Shown: piece by piece, positions 9,626 to 22,860 of the stretch
Numbering within the stretch: position 1 is the first letter of the stretch
Layout: the number at the start of each line of letters is the position of its first letter
Assembly: GCA_949825025.1 (NCBI GenBank)
Contig: OX463782.1
Coordinates: forward strand, 40,260,924 to 40,324,923
Direction: 5' to 3'
From: Siphlonurus alternatus
Taxonomy: Eukaryota > Arthropoda > Insecta > Ephemeroptera > Siphlonuridae
Length of the DNA stretch: 64,000 nucleotides
Translations under genes and position numbers: made by a program
The notes under the pieces: generated by a model
Databases searched by the model: none
What the model was told of the DNA's origin: nothing
The model's input: the letters and a program-made list of their open reading frames with translations, nothing else

Positions 9626-11389
9626 CCCTAAAAAGTGAAAATTTTTTTTTGCTAAATCGGATCTAAAATTGCTAAAAACAAAAGAACGTAAAAAATTAAT
9701 ATTTTTTTTTTTGCTAAAACGTCTTAAAAACAGCTAAAAAACAATGAAAAAAATTTTTTTTAGCTATCAAAAAAACGGCTAAAAAAAAAAACAAATAAAA
9801 TCCCTAAAAAGTGAATTTTTTTTTTGCTAAATCGGATCTAAAATTGCTAAAAACAAAAGAACGTAAAAAATTTATATTTTTTTTTTTGCTAAAACGTCTT
9901 AAAAACAGCTAAAAAAAACATAAAAAAATTTTTTTTTAGCTATCAAAAAAACGGCTAAAAAAAAACAAATAAAAACCCTAAAAAGTGAATTTTTTTTTTG
10001 CTACATCGGATCTAAAATTGCTAAAAACAAAAGAACGTAAAAAATTTATATTTTTTTTTTTTTTTGCTAAAACGTCTTAAAAACAGCTAAAAAAACATGA
10101 AAAAAATTTTTTTTAGCTATCAAAAAAACGGCTAAAAAAAAACAAATAAAAACCCTAAAAAGTGAAATTTTTTTTTGCTAAATCGGATCTAAAATTGCTA
10201 AAAACAAAAGAACGTAAAAAATTTATATTTTTTTTTTTTTTTGCTTAAACGTCTTAAAAACAGCTAAAAAAACATGAAAAAAATTTTTTTTTAGCTATCA
10301 AAAAAACGGCTAAAAAAAAAACAAATAAAAACCCTGAAAAGTGAAAATTTTTTTTTGCTAAATCGGATCTAAAATTGCTAAAAACAAAAGAACGTAAAAA
10401 ATTTATATATTTTTTTTTTGCTAAAACGTTTTAAAAACAGCTAAAAAAAACATGAAAAAAATTTTTTTTTAGCTATCAAAGAAACGGCTAAAAAAAAAAC
10501 AAATAAAATCCCTAAAAAGTGAAAATTTTTTTTGCTAAATCGGATCTACTAAAATTGCTAAAAACAAAAGAACGTAAAAAATTTATATTTTTTTTTTTGC
10601 TAAAACGTCTTAAAAACAGCTAAAAAAAACATAAAAAAATTTTTTTTTAGCTTTAAAAAAAACGGCTAAAAAAAAAACAAATAAAAACCCTAAAAAGTGA
10701 AAATTTTTTTTTGCTAAATCGGATCTAAAATTGCTAAAAACAAAAGAACGTAAAAAATTTATATATTTTTTTTTTTTGCTTAAACGTCTTAAAAACAGCT
10801 AAAAAAAACATGAAAAAAATTTTTTTTTAGCTATCAAAAAAACGGCTAAAAAAAACAAATAAAAACCCTAAAAAGTGAAAATTTTTTTTTGCTAAATCGG
10901 ATCTAAAATTGCTAAAAACAAAAGAACGTAAAAAATTTATATATTTTTTTTTTGCTAAAACGTTTTAAAAACAGCTAAAAAAAACATGAAAAAATTTTTT
11001 TTTTAGCTATCAAAAAAACGGCTAAAAAAAACAAATAAAAACCCTAAAAAGTGAAATTTTTTTTTGCTAAATCGGATCTAAAATTGCTAAAAACAAAAGA
11101 ACGTAAAAAATTTATATATATTTTTTTTTTGCTAAAACGTCTTAAAAACAGCTAAAAAAACATGAAAAAAATTTTTTTTTAGCTATCAAAAAAACGGCTA
11201 AAAAAAAACAAATAAAAACCCTGAAAAGTGAAAATTTTTTTTTGCTTAATCGGATCTAAAATTGCTAAAAACAAAAGAACGTAAAAAATTTATATATTTT
11301 TTTTTTGCTAAAACGTCTTAAAAACAGATAAAAAAACATGAAAAAATTTTTTTTTAGCTATCAAAAAAACGGCTAAAAAAAAAAACAAA

Positions 11390-12270
11390 TAAAAACCCTA
11401 AAAAGTGAAAATTTTTTTTGCTAAATCAGATCTAAAATTGCTAAAAACAAAAGAACGTAAAAAATTTATATTTTTTTTTTTTTGCTAAAACGTCTTAAAA
11501 ACAGCTAAAAAAAACATAAAAATTTTTTTTTTAGCTTTAAAAAAAACGGCTAAAAAAAAAACAAATAAAAGCCCTAAAAAGTGAAATTTTTTTTTTGCTA
11601 AATCGGATCTAAAATTGCTAAAAACAAAAGAACGTAAAAAATTTATATATTTTTTTTTTGCTAAAACGTCTTAAAAACAGCTAAAAAAAACATGAAAAAA
11701 ATTTTTTTTTAGCTATCAAAAAAACGGCTAAAAAAAACAAATAAAAACCCTAAAAAGTGAAATTTTTTTTTGCTAAATCGGATCTAAAATTGCTAAAACA
11801 AAAGAACGTAAAAAATTTATATTTTTTTTTTTTTTGCTAAAACGTCTTAAAAACAGCTAAAAAAACATGAAAAAAATTTTTTTTAGCTATCAAAAAAACG
11901 GCTAAAAAAAAACAAATAAAAACCCTAAAAAGTGAAAATTTTTTTTTGCTAAATCGGATCTAAAATTGCTAAAAACAAAAGAACGTAAAAAATTAATATT
12001 TTTTTTTTGCTAAAACGTCTTAAAAACAGCTAAAAAAACATGAAAAAAATTTTTTTTAGTTATCAAAAAAACGGTTAAAAAAAAAACAAATAAAATCCCT
12101 AAAAAGTGAAATTTTTTTTTGCTAAATCGGATCTAAAATTGCTAAAAACAAAAGAACGTAAAAAATTTATATTTTTTTTTTTGCTAAAACGTCTTAAAAA
12201 CAGCTAAAAAAAACATAAAAAAATTTTTTTTTTAGCTTTTAAAAAACGGCTAAAAAAAAAACAATAAAAA
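11390..12270 (+). repeat. Dispersed five-monomer block, copy 1 of 3
   Basis: A run of linked rare states marks this block: AATCAGATC (near 11420), AAGCCCTAAAAAG, GCTAAAACAAAAG with one A missing, TTAATATT, and AGTTATC with CGGTTAAAA (near 12058). The same run recurs at about 28.33-29.21 kb and 45.42-46.30 kb, offset by about 16.9 and 34.0 kb. Confidence 0.75.
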
Positions 12271-13683
12271 CCCTAAAAAGTGAAATTTTTTTTTGCTAAA
12301 TCGGATCTAAAATTGCTAAAAACAAAAGAACGTAAAAAATTTATATTTTTTTTTTTTTGCTTAAACGTCTTAAAAACAGCTAAAAAAACATGAAAAAAAT
12401 TTTTTTTTAGCTATCAAAAAAACGGCTAAAAAAAAACAAATAAAAACCCTGAAAAGTGAAAATTTTTTTTTGCTAAATCGGATCTAAAATTGCTAAAAAC
12501 AAAAGAACGTAAAAAATTTATATATTTTTTTTTTTGCTAAAACGTTTTAAAAACAGCTAAAAAAAACATGAAAAAAATTTTTTTTTAGCTATCAAAAAAA
12601 CGGCTAAAAAAAAAACAAATAAAAACCCTAAAAAGTGAAATTTTTTTTTGCTAAATCGGATCTAAAATTGCTAAAAACAAAAGAACGTAAAAAATTTATA
12701 TTTTTTTTTTTTGCTAAAACGTCTTAAAAACAGCTAAAAAAAACATGAAAAAATTTTTTTTTAGATTTAAAAAAAACGGCTAAAAAAAAAACAAATAAAA
12801 ACCCTAAAAAGTGAAAATTTTTTTTTGCTAAATCGGATCTAAAATTGCTAAAAACAAAAGAACGTAAAAAATTTATATATTTTTTTTTTTGCTAAAACGT
12901 TTTAAAAACAGCTAAAAAAAACATGAAAAAAATTTTTTTTTAGCTATCAAAAAAACGGCTAAAAAAAAACAAATAAAAACCCTAAAAAGTGAAATTTTTT
13001 TTTGCTAAATCGGATCTTAAATTGCTAAAAACAAAAGAACGTAAAAAATTTTTATATTTTTTTTTTTGCTAAAACGTCTTAAAAACAGCTAAAAAAAACA
13101 TGAAAAAAATTTTTTTTTAGCTATCAAAAAAACGGCTAAAAAAAAACAAATAAAAACCATAAAAAGTGAAATTTTTTTTTGCTAAATCGGATCTAAAATT
13201 GCTAAAAACAAAAGAACGTAAAAAATTTATATTTTTTTTTTTTGCTAAAACGTCTTAAAAACAGCTAAAAAAACATGAAAAAATTTTTTTTTTAGCTATC
13301 AAAAAAACGGCTAAAAAAAAACAAATAGAAACCCTGAAAAGTGAAAATTTTTTTTTGCTTAATCGGATCTAAAATTGCTAAAAACAAAAGAACGTAAAAA
13401 ATTTATATATTTTTTTTTTGCTAAAACGTTTTAAAAACAGCTAAAAAAAACATGAAAAAAATTTTTTTTTAGCTATCAAAAAAACGGCTAAAAAAAAACA
13501 AATAAAAACCCTAAAAAGTGAAAATTTTTTTTGCTAAATCGGATCTAAAATTGCTAAAAACAAAAGAACGTAAAAAATTTATATTTTTTTTTTTGCTTAA
13601 ACGTCTTAAAAACAGCTAAAAAAACATGAAAAATTTTTTTTTTTAGATTTAAAAAAAACGGCTAAAAAAAAAACAAATAAAAA

Positions 13684-15715
13684 CCCTAAAAAGTGAAAAT
13701 TTTTTTTTGCTAAATCGGATCTAAAATTGCTAAAAACAAAAGAACGTAAAAAATTTATATATTCTTTTTTTTTGCTAAAACGTCTTAAAAACAGCTAAAA
13801 AAACATGAAAAAAAATTTTTTTTTAGCTATCAAAGAAACGGCTAAAAAAAAAACAAATAAAATCCCTAAAAAGTGAAAATTTTTTTTGCTAAATCGGATC
13901 TACTAAAATTGCTAAAAACAAAAGAACGAAAAAAATTTATATTTTTTTTTTTGCTAAAACGTCTTAAAAACAGCTAAAAAAAACATAAAAAAATTTTTTT
14001 TTAGCTTTAAAAAAAACGGCTAAAAAAAAAACAAATAAAAACCCTAAAAAGTGAAAATTTTTTTTTGCTAAATCGGATCTAAAATTGCTAAAAACAAAAG
14101 AACGTAAAAAATTTATATATTTTTTTTTTTTGCTTAAACGTCTTAAAAACAGCTAAAAAAATCATGAAAAAAATTTTTTTTTAGCTATCAAAAAAACGGC
14201 TAAAAAAAACAAATAAAAACCCTAAAAAGTGAAATTTTTTTTTGCTAAAAAAAAATTTTTTTTAGCTATCAAAAAAACGGCTAAAAAAAAACAAATAAAA
14301 ACCCTAAAAAGTGAAAATTTTTTTTTTGCTAAATCGGATCTAAAATTGCTAAAAACAAAAGAACGTAAAAAATTAATATTTTTTTTTTGCTAAAACGTCT
14401 TAAAAACAGCTAAAAAACAATGAAAAAATTTTTTTTTAGCTATCAAAAAAACGGCTAAAAAAAAAAACAAATAAAATCCCTAAAAAGTGAAATTTTTTTT
14501 TGCTAAATCGGATCTAAAATTGCTAAAAACAAAAGAACGTAAAAAATTTATATTTTTTTTTTTTGCTAAAACGTCTTAAAAACAGCTAAAAAAAACATAA
14601 AAAAATTTTTTTTTAGCTATCAAAAAAACGGCTAAAAAAAAACAAATAAAAAACCTAAAAAGTGAAATTTTTTTTTGCTAAATCGGATCTAAAATTGCTA
14701 AAAACAAAAGAACGTAAAAAATTTATATTTTTTTTTTTTGCTAAAACGTCTTAAAAACAGCTAAAAAAACATGAAAAAAATTTTTTTTAGCTATCAAAAA
14801 AAACGGCTAAAAAAAAACAAATAAAAACCCTAAAAAGTGAAATTTTTTTTTGCTAAATCGGATCTAAAATTGCTAAAAACAAAAGAACGTAAAAAATTTA
14901 TATTTTTTTTTTTTTTGCTTAAACGTCTTAAAAACAGCTAAAAAAACATGAAAAAAATTTTTTTTTAGCTATCAAAAAAACGGCTAAAAAAAAAACAAAT
15001 AAAAACCCTGAAAAGTGAAAATTTTTTTTTGCTAAATCGGATCTAAAATTGCTAAAAACAAAAGAACGTAAAAAATTTATATATTTTTTTTTTGCTAAAA
15101 CGTTTTAAAAACAGCTAAAAAAAACATGAAAAAAATTTTTTTTTAGCTATCAAAAAAACGGCTAAAAAAAAACAAATAAAAACCCTAAAAAGTGAAATTT
15201 TTTTTTGCTAAATCGGATCTAAAATTGCTAAAAACAAAAGAACGTAAAAAATTTATATTTTTTTCTTTTGCTAAAACGTCTTAAAAACAGCTAAAAAAAA
15301 CATGAAAAAATTTTTTTTTAGCTATCAAAAAAACGGCTAAAAAAAAACAAATAAAAACCCTGAAAAGTGAAAATTTTTTTTTGCTTAATCGGATCTAAAA
15401 TTGCTAAAAACAAAAGAACGTAAAAAATTTATATATTTTTTTTTTTGCTAAAACGTTTTAAAAACAGCTAAAAAAAACATGAAAAAAATTTTTTTTTAGC
15501 TATCAAAAAAACGGCTAAAAAAAAAACAAATAAAAACCCTAAAAAGTGAAATTTTTTTTTGCTAAATCGGATCTAAAATTGCTAAAAACAAAAGAACGTA
15601 AAAAATTTATATATTTTTTTTTTTGCTAAAACGTTTTAAAAACAGCTAAAAAAAACATGAAAAAAATTTTTTTTTTAGCTATCAAAAAAACGGCTAAAAA
15701 AAAAACAAATAAAAA
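13684..15715 (+). repeat. About 2.03-kb higher-order repeat, left copy (12 units)
   Basis: The order is TATATATTC, CTA insertion, GCTTAAACG, short unit (14220), TTAATATT/CAATGAAA, a TCCCT/CATAAAA monomer, a GCTAAAACG monomer, a GCTTAAACG monomer, CCCTGAAAAG with CGTTTT, a TTTTCTTTTGC monomer, CCCTGAAAAG with GCTTAATCGG, and a TATATAT/CGTTTT monomer. This looks like the fullest form of the higher-order repeat in the left half of the window. Confidence 0.8.
14220..14301 (+). repeat. Short monomer, copy 4, 82 bp
   Basis: It has the same join and closes the cassette that begins at 13684, with the CTA insertion at 13902. It is part of the left copy of the about 2.03-kb duplication and is matched by copy 5. 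Confidence 0.9.
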
Positions 15716-17567
15716 CCCTAAAAAGTGAAATTTTTTTTTGCTAAATCGGATCTAAAATTGCTAAAAACAAAAGAACGTAAAAAATTTATATATTCTTTTT
15801 TTTTGCTAAAACGTCTTAAAAACAGCTAAAAAAACATGAAAAAAAATTTTTTTTTAGCTATCAAAGAAACGGCTAAAAAAAAAACAAATAAAATCCCTAA
15901 AAAGTGAAAATTTTTTTTGCTAAATCGGATCTACTAAAATTGCTAAAAACAAAAGAACGAAAAAAATTTATATTTTTTTTTTTGCTAAAACGTCTTAAAA
16001 ACAGCTAAAAAAAACATAAAAAAATTTTTTTTTAGCTTTAAAAAAAACGGCTAAAAAAAAAACAAATAAAAACCCTAAAAAGTGAAAATTTTTTTTTGCT
16101 AAATCGGATCTAAAATTGCTAAAAACAAAAGAACGTAAAAAATTTATATATTTTTTTTTTGCTTAAACGTCTTAAAAACAGCTAAAAAAAACATGAAAAA
16201 AATTTTTTTTTAGCTATCAAAAAAACGGCTAAAAAAAACAAATAAAAACCCTAAAAAGTGAAATTTTTTTTTGCTAAAAAAAAATTTTTTTTAGCTATCA
16301 AAAAAACGGCTAAAAAAAAACAAATAAAAACCCTAAAAAGTGAAAATTTTTTTTTGCTAAATCGGATCTAAAATTGCTAAAAACAAAAGAACGTAAAAAA
16401 TTAATATTTTTTTTTTGCTAAAACGTCTTAAAAACAGCTAAAAAACAATGAAAAAATTTTTTTTTAGCTATCAAAAAAACGGCTAAAAAAAAAACAAATA
16501 AAAACCCTAAAAAGTGAAATTTTTTTTTGCTAAATCGGATCTAAAATTGCTAAAAACAAAAGAACGTAAAAAATTTATATTTTTTTTTTTTTTGCTAAAA
16601 CGTCTTAAAAACAGCTAAAAAAACATGAAAAAAATTTTTTTTAGCTATCAAAAAAACGGCTAAAAAAAAACAAATAAAAACCCAAAAAAGTGAAATTTTT
16701 TTTTGCTAAATCGGATCTAAAATTGCTAAAAACAAAAGAACGTAAAAAATTTATATTTTTTTTTTTTTTTGCTTAAACGTCTTAAAAACAGCTAAAAAAA
16801 CATGAAAAAAATTTTTTTTTAGCTATCAAAAAAACGGCTAAAAAAAAAACAAATAAAAACCCTGAAAAGTGAAAATTTTTTTTTGCTAAATCGGATCTAA
16901 AATTGCTAAAAACAAAAGAACGTAAAAAATTTATATATTTTTTTTTTGCTAAAACGTTTTAAAAACAGCTAAAAAAAACATGAAAAAAATTTTTTTTTAG
17001 CTATCAAAAAAACGGCTAAAAAAAACAAATAAAAACCCTAAAAAGTGAAATTTTTTTTTGCTAAATCGGATCTAAAATTGCTAAAAACAAAAGAACGTAA
17101 AAAATTTATATTTTTTTCTTTTGCTAAAACGTCTTAAAAACAGCTAAAAAAAACATGAAAAAATTTTTTTTTAGCTATCAAAAAAACGGCTAAAAAAAAA
17201 CAAATAAAAACCCTGAAAAGTGAAAATTTTTTTTTGCTTAATCGGATCTAAAATTGCTAAAAACAAAAGAACGTAAAAAATTTATATATTTTTTTTTTTG
17301 CTAAAACGTTTTAAAAACAGCTAAAAAAAACATGAAAAAAATTTTTTTTTAGCTATCAAAAAAACGGCTAAAAAAAAAACAAATAAAAACCCTAAAAAGT
17401 GAAATTTTTTTTTGCTAAATCGGATCTAAAATTGCTAAAAACAAAAGAACGTAAAAAATTTATATATTTTTTTTTTTGCTAAAACGTTTTAAAAACAGCT
17501 AAAAAAAACATGAAAAAAATTTTTTTTTTAGCTATCAAAAAAACGGCTAAAAAAAAACAAATAAAAA
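15716..17567 (+). repeat. About 1.85-kb higher-order repeat, right copy (11 units)
   Basis: It has the same order as 13684-15715 but without the TCCCT/CATAAAA monomer after the CAATGAAA one. It is therefore one monomer shorter. It also forms the left end of the right large block. Confidence 0.8.
16249..16330 (+). repeat. Short monomer, copy 5, 82 bp
   Basis: It has the same join and closes the cassette that begins at 15716, with the CTA insertion at 15933. It is the right-copy partner of copy 4, offset by about 2030 bp, and also the partner of copy 2 in the larger block duplication. Confidence 0.9.
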
Positions 17568-20402
17568 CCCTAAAAAGTGAAATTTTTTTTTGCTAAATCG
17601 GATCTAAAATTGCTAAAAACAAAAGAACGTAAAAAATTTATATTTTTTTTTTTTGCTAAAACGTCTTAAAAACAGCTAAAAAAAACATGAAAAAATTTTT
17701 TTTTTAGATTTAAAAAAAACGGCTAAAAAAAAAACAAATAAAAACCCTAAAAAGTGAAAATTTTTTTTGCCAAATCGGATCTAAAATTGCTAAAAACAAA
17801 AGAACGTAAAAAATTTATATTTTTTTTTTTTGCTAAAACGTCTTAAAAACAGCTAAAAAAAACATGAAAAAAAATTTTTTTTAGCTATCAAAAAAACGGC
17901 TAAAAAAAAAACAAATAAAAACCCTAAAAAGTGAAAATTTTTTTTTGCTAAATCGGATCTAAAATTGCTAAAAACATATGAACGTAAAAAATTTATATAT
18001 ATTTTTTTTTGCTAAAACGTCTTAAAAACAGCTAAAAAAAACATGAAAAAAATTTTTTTTAGCTATCAAAAAAACGGCTAAAAAAAAACAAATAAAATCC
18101 CTAAAAAGTGAAATTTTTTTTTGCTAAATCGGATCTAAAATTGCTAAAAACAAAAGAACGTAAAAAATTTATATTTTTTTTTTTTTGCTAAAACGTCTTA
18201 AAAACAGCTAAAAAACAATGAAAAAAATTTTTTTTTAGCTATCAAAAAAACGGCTAAAAAAAAACAAATAAAAACCCTGAAAAGTGAAAATTTTTTTTGC
18301 TAAATCGGATCTAAAATTGCTAAAAACAAAAGAACGTAAAAAATTTATATTTTTTTTTTTTTGCTTAAACGTCTTAAAAACAGCTAAAAAAACATGAAAA
18401 ATTTTTTTTTTTAGATTTAAAAAAAACGGCTAAAAAAAAAACAAATAAAAACCCTAAAAAGTGAAAATTTTTTTTTGCTAAATCGGATCTAAAATTGCTA
18501 AAAACAAAAGAACGTAAAAAATTTATATTTTTTTTTTTGCTAAAACGTCTTAAAAACAGCTAAAAAAAACATAAAAAATTTTTTTTTAGCTATCAAAAAA
18601 ACGGCTACAAAAAAACAAATAAAAACCCTAAAAAGTGAAATTTTTTTTTGCTAAATCGGATCTAAAATTGCTAAAAACAAAAGAACGTAAAAAATTTATA
18701 TTTTTTTTTTTTTTTGCTTTTAAACGTCTTAAAAACAGCTAAAAAAACATGAAAAAAATTTTTTTTAGCTATCAAAAAAACGGATAAAAAAAAACAAATA
18801 AAAACCCTAAAAAGTGAAATTTTTTTTTGCTAAATCGGATCTAAAATTGCTAAAAACAAAAGAACGTAAAAAATTTATATTTTTTTTTTTTTTGCTTAAA
18901 CGTCTTAAAAACAGCTAAAAAAACATGAAAAAAATTTTTTTTTAGCTATCAAAAAAACGGCTAAAAAAAAAACAAATAAAAACCCTGAAAAGTGAAAATT
19001 TTTTTTTGCTAAATCGGATCTAAAATTGCTAAAAACAAAAGAACGTAAAAAATTTATATATTTTTTTTTTCCTAAAACGTTTTAAAAACAGCTAAAAAAA
19101 ACATGAAAAAAATTTTTTTTTAGCTATCAAAAAAACGGCTAAAAAAAAAACAAATAAAAACCCTAAAAAGTGAAATTTTTTTTTGCTAAATCGGATCTAA
19201 AATTGCTAAAAACAAAAGAACGTAAAAAATTTATATTTTTTTTTTTGCTAAAACGTCTTAAAAACAGCTAAAAAAAACATGAAAAAATTTTTTTTTAGAT
19301 TTAAAAAAAACGGCTAAAAAAAAAACAAATAAAAACCCTAAAAAGTGAAAATTTTTTTTTGCTAAATCGGATCTAAAATTGCTAAAAACAAAAGAACGTA
19401 AAAAATTTATATATTTTTTTTTTGCTAAAACGTTTTAAAAACAGCTAAAAAAAACATGAAAAAAATTTTTTTTTAGCTATCAAAAAAACGGCTAAAAAAA
19501 AACAAATAGAAACCCTGAAAAGTGAAAATTTTTTTTTGCTTAATCGGATCTAAAATTGCTAAAAACAAAAGAACGTAAAAAATTTATATATTTTTTTTTT
19601 TGCTAAAACGTTTTAAAAACAGCTAAAAAAAACATGAAAAAAATTTTTTTTTAGCTATCAAAAAAACGGCTAAAAAAAAACAAATAAAAACCCTAAAAAG
19701 TGAAAATTTTTTTTGCTAAATCGGATCTAAAATTGCTAAAAACAAAAGAACGTAAAAAATTTATATTTTTTTTTTTTGCTTAAACGTCTTAAAAACAGCT
19801 AAAAAAACATGAAAAATTTTTTTTTTTAGATTTAAAAAAAACGGCTAAAAAAAAAAACAAATAAAAACCCTAAAAAGTGAAAATTTTTTTATGCTAAATC
19901 GGATCTAAAATTGCTAAAAACAAAAGAACGTAAAAAATTTATATATTCTTTTTTTTTGCTAAAACGTCTTAAAAACAGCTAAAAAACATGAAAAAAAATT
20001 TTTTTTTAGCTATCAAAGAAACGGCTAAAAAAAAAACAAATAAAATCCCTAAAAAGTGAAAATTTTTTTTGCTAAATCGGATCTACTAAAATTGCTAAAA
20101 ACAAAAGAACGTAAAAAATTTATATTTTTTTTTTTGCTAAAACGTCTTAAAAACAGCTAAAAAAAACATAAAAAAATTTTTTTTTAGCTTTAAAAAAAAC
20201 GGCTAAAAAAAAAACAAATAAAAACCCTAAAAAGTGAAAATTTTTTTTTGCTAAATCGGATCTAAAATTGCTAAAAACAAAAGAACGTAAAAAATTTATA
20301 TATATTTTTTTTTTGCTTAAACGTCTTAAAAACAGCTAAAAAAAACATGAAAAAAATTTTTTTTTAGCTATCAAAAAAACGGCTAAAAAAAACAAATAAA
20401 AA

Positions 20403-20483
20403 CCCTAAAAAGTGAAATTTTTTTTGCTAAAAAAAAATTTTTTTTAGCTATCAAAAAAACGGCTAAAAAAAAACAAATAAAAA
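20403..20483 (+). repeat. Short monomer, copy 6, 81 bp
   Basis: It has the same join and closes the cassette that begins at 19868, with the CTA insertion at 20085. It is offset about 10857 bp from copy 3, matching the block duplication of 2.56-10.87 kb to 15.7-21.7 kb. Confidence 0.9.
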
Positions 20484-21720
20484 CCCTAAAAAGTGAAAAT
20501 TTTTTTTTGCTAAATCGGATCTAAAATTGCTAAAAACAAAAGAACGTAAAAAATTAATATTTTTTTTTTTGCTAAAACGTCTTAAAAACAGCTAAAAAAC
20601 AATGAAAAAATTTTTTTTTAGCTATCAAAAAAACGGCTAAAAAAAAAACAAATAAAATCCCTAAAAAGTGAATTTTTTTTTTGCTAAATCGGATCTAAAA
20701 TTGCTAAAAACAAAAGAACGTAAAAAATTTATATTTTTTTTTTTGCTAAAACGTCTTAAAAACAGCTAAAAAAAACATAAAAAAATTTTTTTTTAGCTAT
20801 CAAAAAAACGGCTAAAAAAAAACAAATAAAAACCCTAAAAAGTGAATTTTTTTTTTGCTACATCGGATCTAAAATTGCTAAAAACAAAAGAACGTAAAAA
20901 ATTTATATTTTTTTTTTTTTGCTAAAACGTCTTAAAAACAGCTAAAAAAACATGAAAAAAAATTTTTTTAGCTATCAAAAAAACGGCTAAAAAAAAACAA
21001 ATAAAAACCCTAAAAAGTGAAATTTTTTTTTGCTAAATCGGATCTAAAATTGCTAAAAACAAAAGAACGTAAAAAATTTATATTTTTTTTTTTTTTTGCT
21101 TAAACGTCTTAAAAACAGCTAAAAAAACATGAAAAAAATTTTTTTTTAGCTATCAAAAAAACGGCTAAAAAAAAAACAAATAAAAACCCTGAAAAGTGAA
21201 AATTTTTTTTTGCTAAATCGGATCTAAAATTGCTAAAAACAAAAGAACGTAAAAAATTTATATATTTTTTTTTTGCTAAAACGTTTTAAAAACAGCTAAA
21301 AAAAACATGAAAAAAATTTTTTTTTAGCTATCAAAGAAACGGCTAAAAAAAAAACAAATAAAATCCCTAAAAAGTGAAATTTTTTTTTGCTAAATCGGAT
21401 CTACTAAAATTGCTAAAAACAAAAGAACGTAAAAAATTTATATTTTTTTTTTTGCTAAAACGTCTTAAAAACAGCTAAAAAAAACATAAAAAAATTTTTT
21501 TTTAGCTTTAAAAAAAACGGCTAAAAAAAAAACAAATAAAAACCCTAAAAAGTGAAAATTTTTTTTTGCTAAATCGGATCTAAAATTGCTAAAAACAAAA
21601 GAACGTAAAAAATTTATATATTTTTTTTTTTTGCTTAAACGTCTTAAAAACAGCTAAAAAAAACATGAAAAAAATTTTTTTTTAGCTATCAAAAAAACGG
21701 CTAAAAAAAACAAATAAAAA

Positions 21721-21801
21721 CCCTAAAAAGTGAAATTTTTTTTTGCTAAAAAAAAATTTTTTTAGCTATCAAAAAAACGGCTAAAAAAAAACAAATAAAA
21801 A
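21721..21801 (+). repeat. Short monomer, copy 7, 81 bp
   Basis: It has the same join and follows the CTA insertion at 21403 by 318 bp. The monomer before the CTA-insertion monomer here is a CCCTGAAAAG type, not the usual TATATATTC type, so the left part of the cassette was replaced. The equivalent place in the left block (near 10866) has a full-length monomer instead. Confidence 0.9.
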
Positions 21802-22860
21802 CCCTAAAAAGTGAAAATTTTTTTTTGCTAAATCGGATCTAAAATTGCTAAAAACAAAAGAACGTAAAAAATTAATATTTTTTTTTTTGCTAAAACGTCT
21901 TAAAAACAGCTAAAAAACAATGAAAAAATTTTTTTTTAGCTATCAAAAAAACGGCTAAAAAAAAAAACAAATAAAATCCCTAAAAAGTGAAATTTTTTTT
22001 TGCTAAATCGGATCTAAAATTGCTAAAAACAAAAGAACGTAAAAAATTTATATTTTTTTTTTGCTAAAACGTCTTAAAAACAGCTAAAAAAAACATAAAA
22101 AAAATTTTTTTTAGCTATCAAAAAAACGGCTAAAAAAAAACAAATAAAAACCCTAAAAAGTGAATTTTTTTTTTGCTAAATCGGATCTAAAATTGCTAAA
22201 AACAAAAGAACGTAAAAAATTAATATTTTTTTTTTTTTGCTAAAACGTCTTAAAAACAGCTAAAAAAAAACATGAAAAAAATTTTTTTTTAGCTATCAAA
22301 AAAACGGCTAAAAAAAAAACAAATAAAAACCCTAAAAAGTGAAATTTTTTTTTGCTAAATCGGATCTAAAATTGCTAAAAACAAAAGAACGTAAAAAATT
22401 TATATTTTTTTCTTTTGCTAAAACGTCTTAAAAACAGCTAAAAAAAACATGAAAAAATTTTTTTTTAGCTATCAAAAAAACGCCAAAAAAAAAACAAATA
22501 AAAACCCTGAAAAGTGAAAATTTTTTTTTGCTTAATCGGATCTAAAATTGCTAAAAACAAAAGAACGTAAAAAATTTATATATTTTTTTTTTTGCTAAAA
22601 CGTTTTAAAAACAGCTAAAAAAAACATGAAAAAAATTTTTTTTTAGCTATCAAAAAAACGGCTAAAAAAAAAACAAATAAAAACCCTAAAAAGTGAAATT
22701 TTTTTTTGCTAAATCGGATCTAAAATTGCTAAAAACAAAAGAACGTAAAAAATTTATATATTTTTTTTTTTGCTAAAACGTTTTAAAAACAGCTAAAAAA
22801 AACATGAAAAAAATTTTTTTTTAGCTATCAAAAAAACGGCTAAAAAAAAACAAATAAAAA

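Larger units (their letters stand above)
2562..10865 (+). repeat. Large duplicated block, left copy (about 8.3 kb)
   Basis: It matches 15716-21720 monomer by monomer. The offset is about 13155 bp up to the 2301-bp tandem unit and about 10857 bp after it; the difference is one 2301-bp unit. Shared rare marks include ACATATGAACG (4821 and 17976), GCCAAATCGG (near 4614 and 17770), TTTCCTAAAACG, GCTTTTAAACG and GCTACATCGG (near 10001 and 20858). The match ends where the left copy has a full monomer at 10866 and the right copy has a short unit at 21721. Confidence 0.8.
15716..21720 (+). repeat. Large duplicated block, right copy (about 6.0 kb)
   Basis: It is the partner of 2562-10865, with the 2301-bp unit in single copy. 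It differs at a few single bases, for example CCCAAAAAAGTG near 16681, GGCTACAAAA near 18605 and TTATGCTAAATC near 19890. Such private changes show that the copies have started to diverge. Confidence 0.8.
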
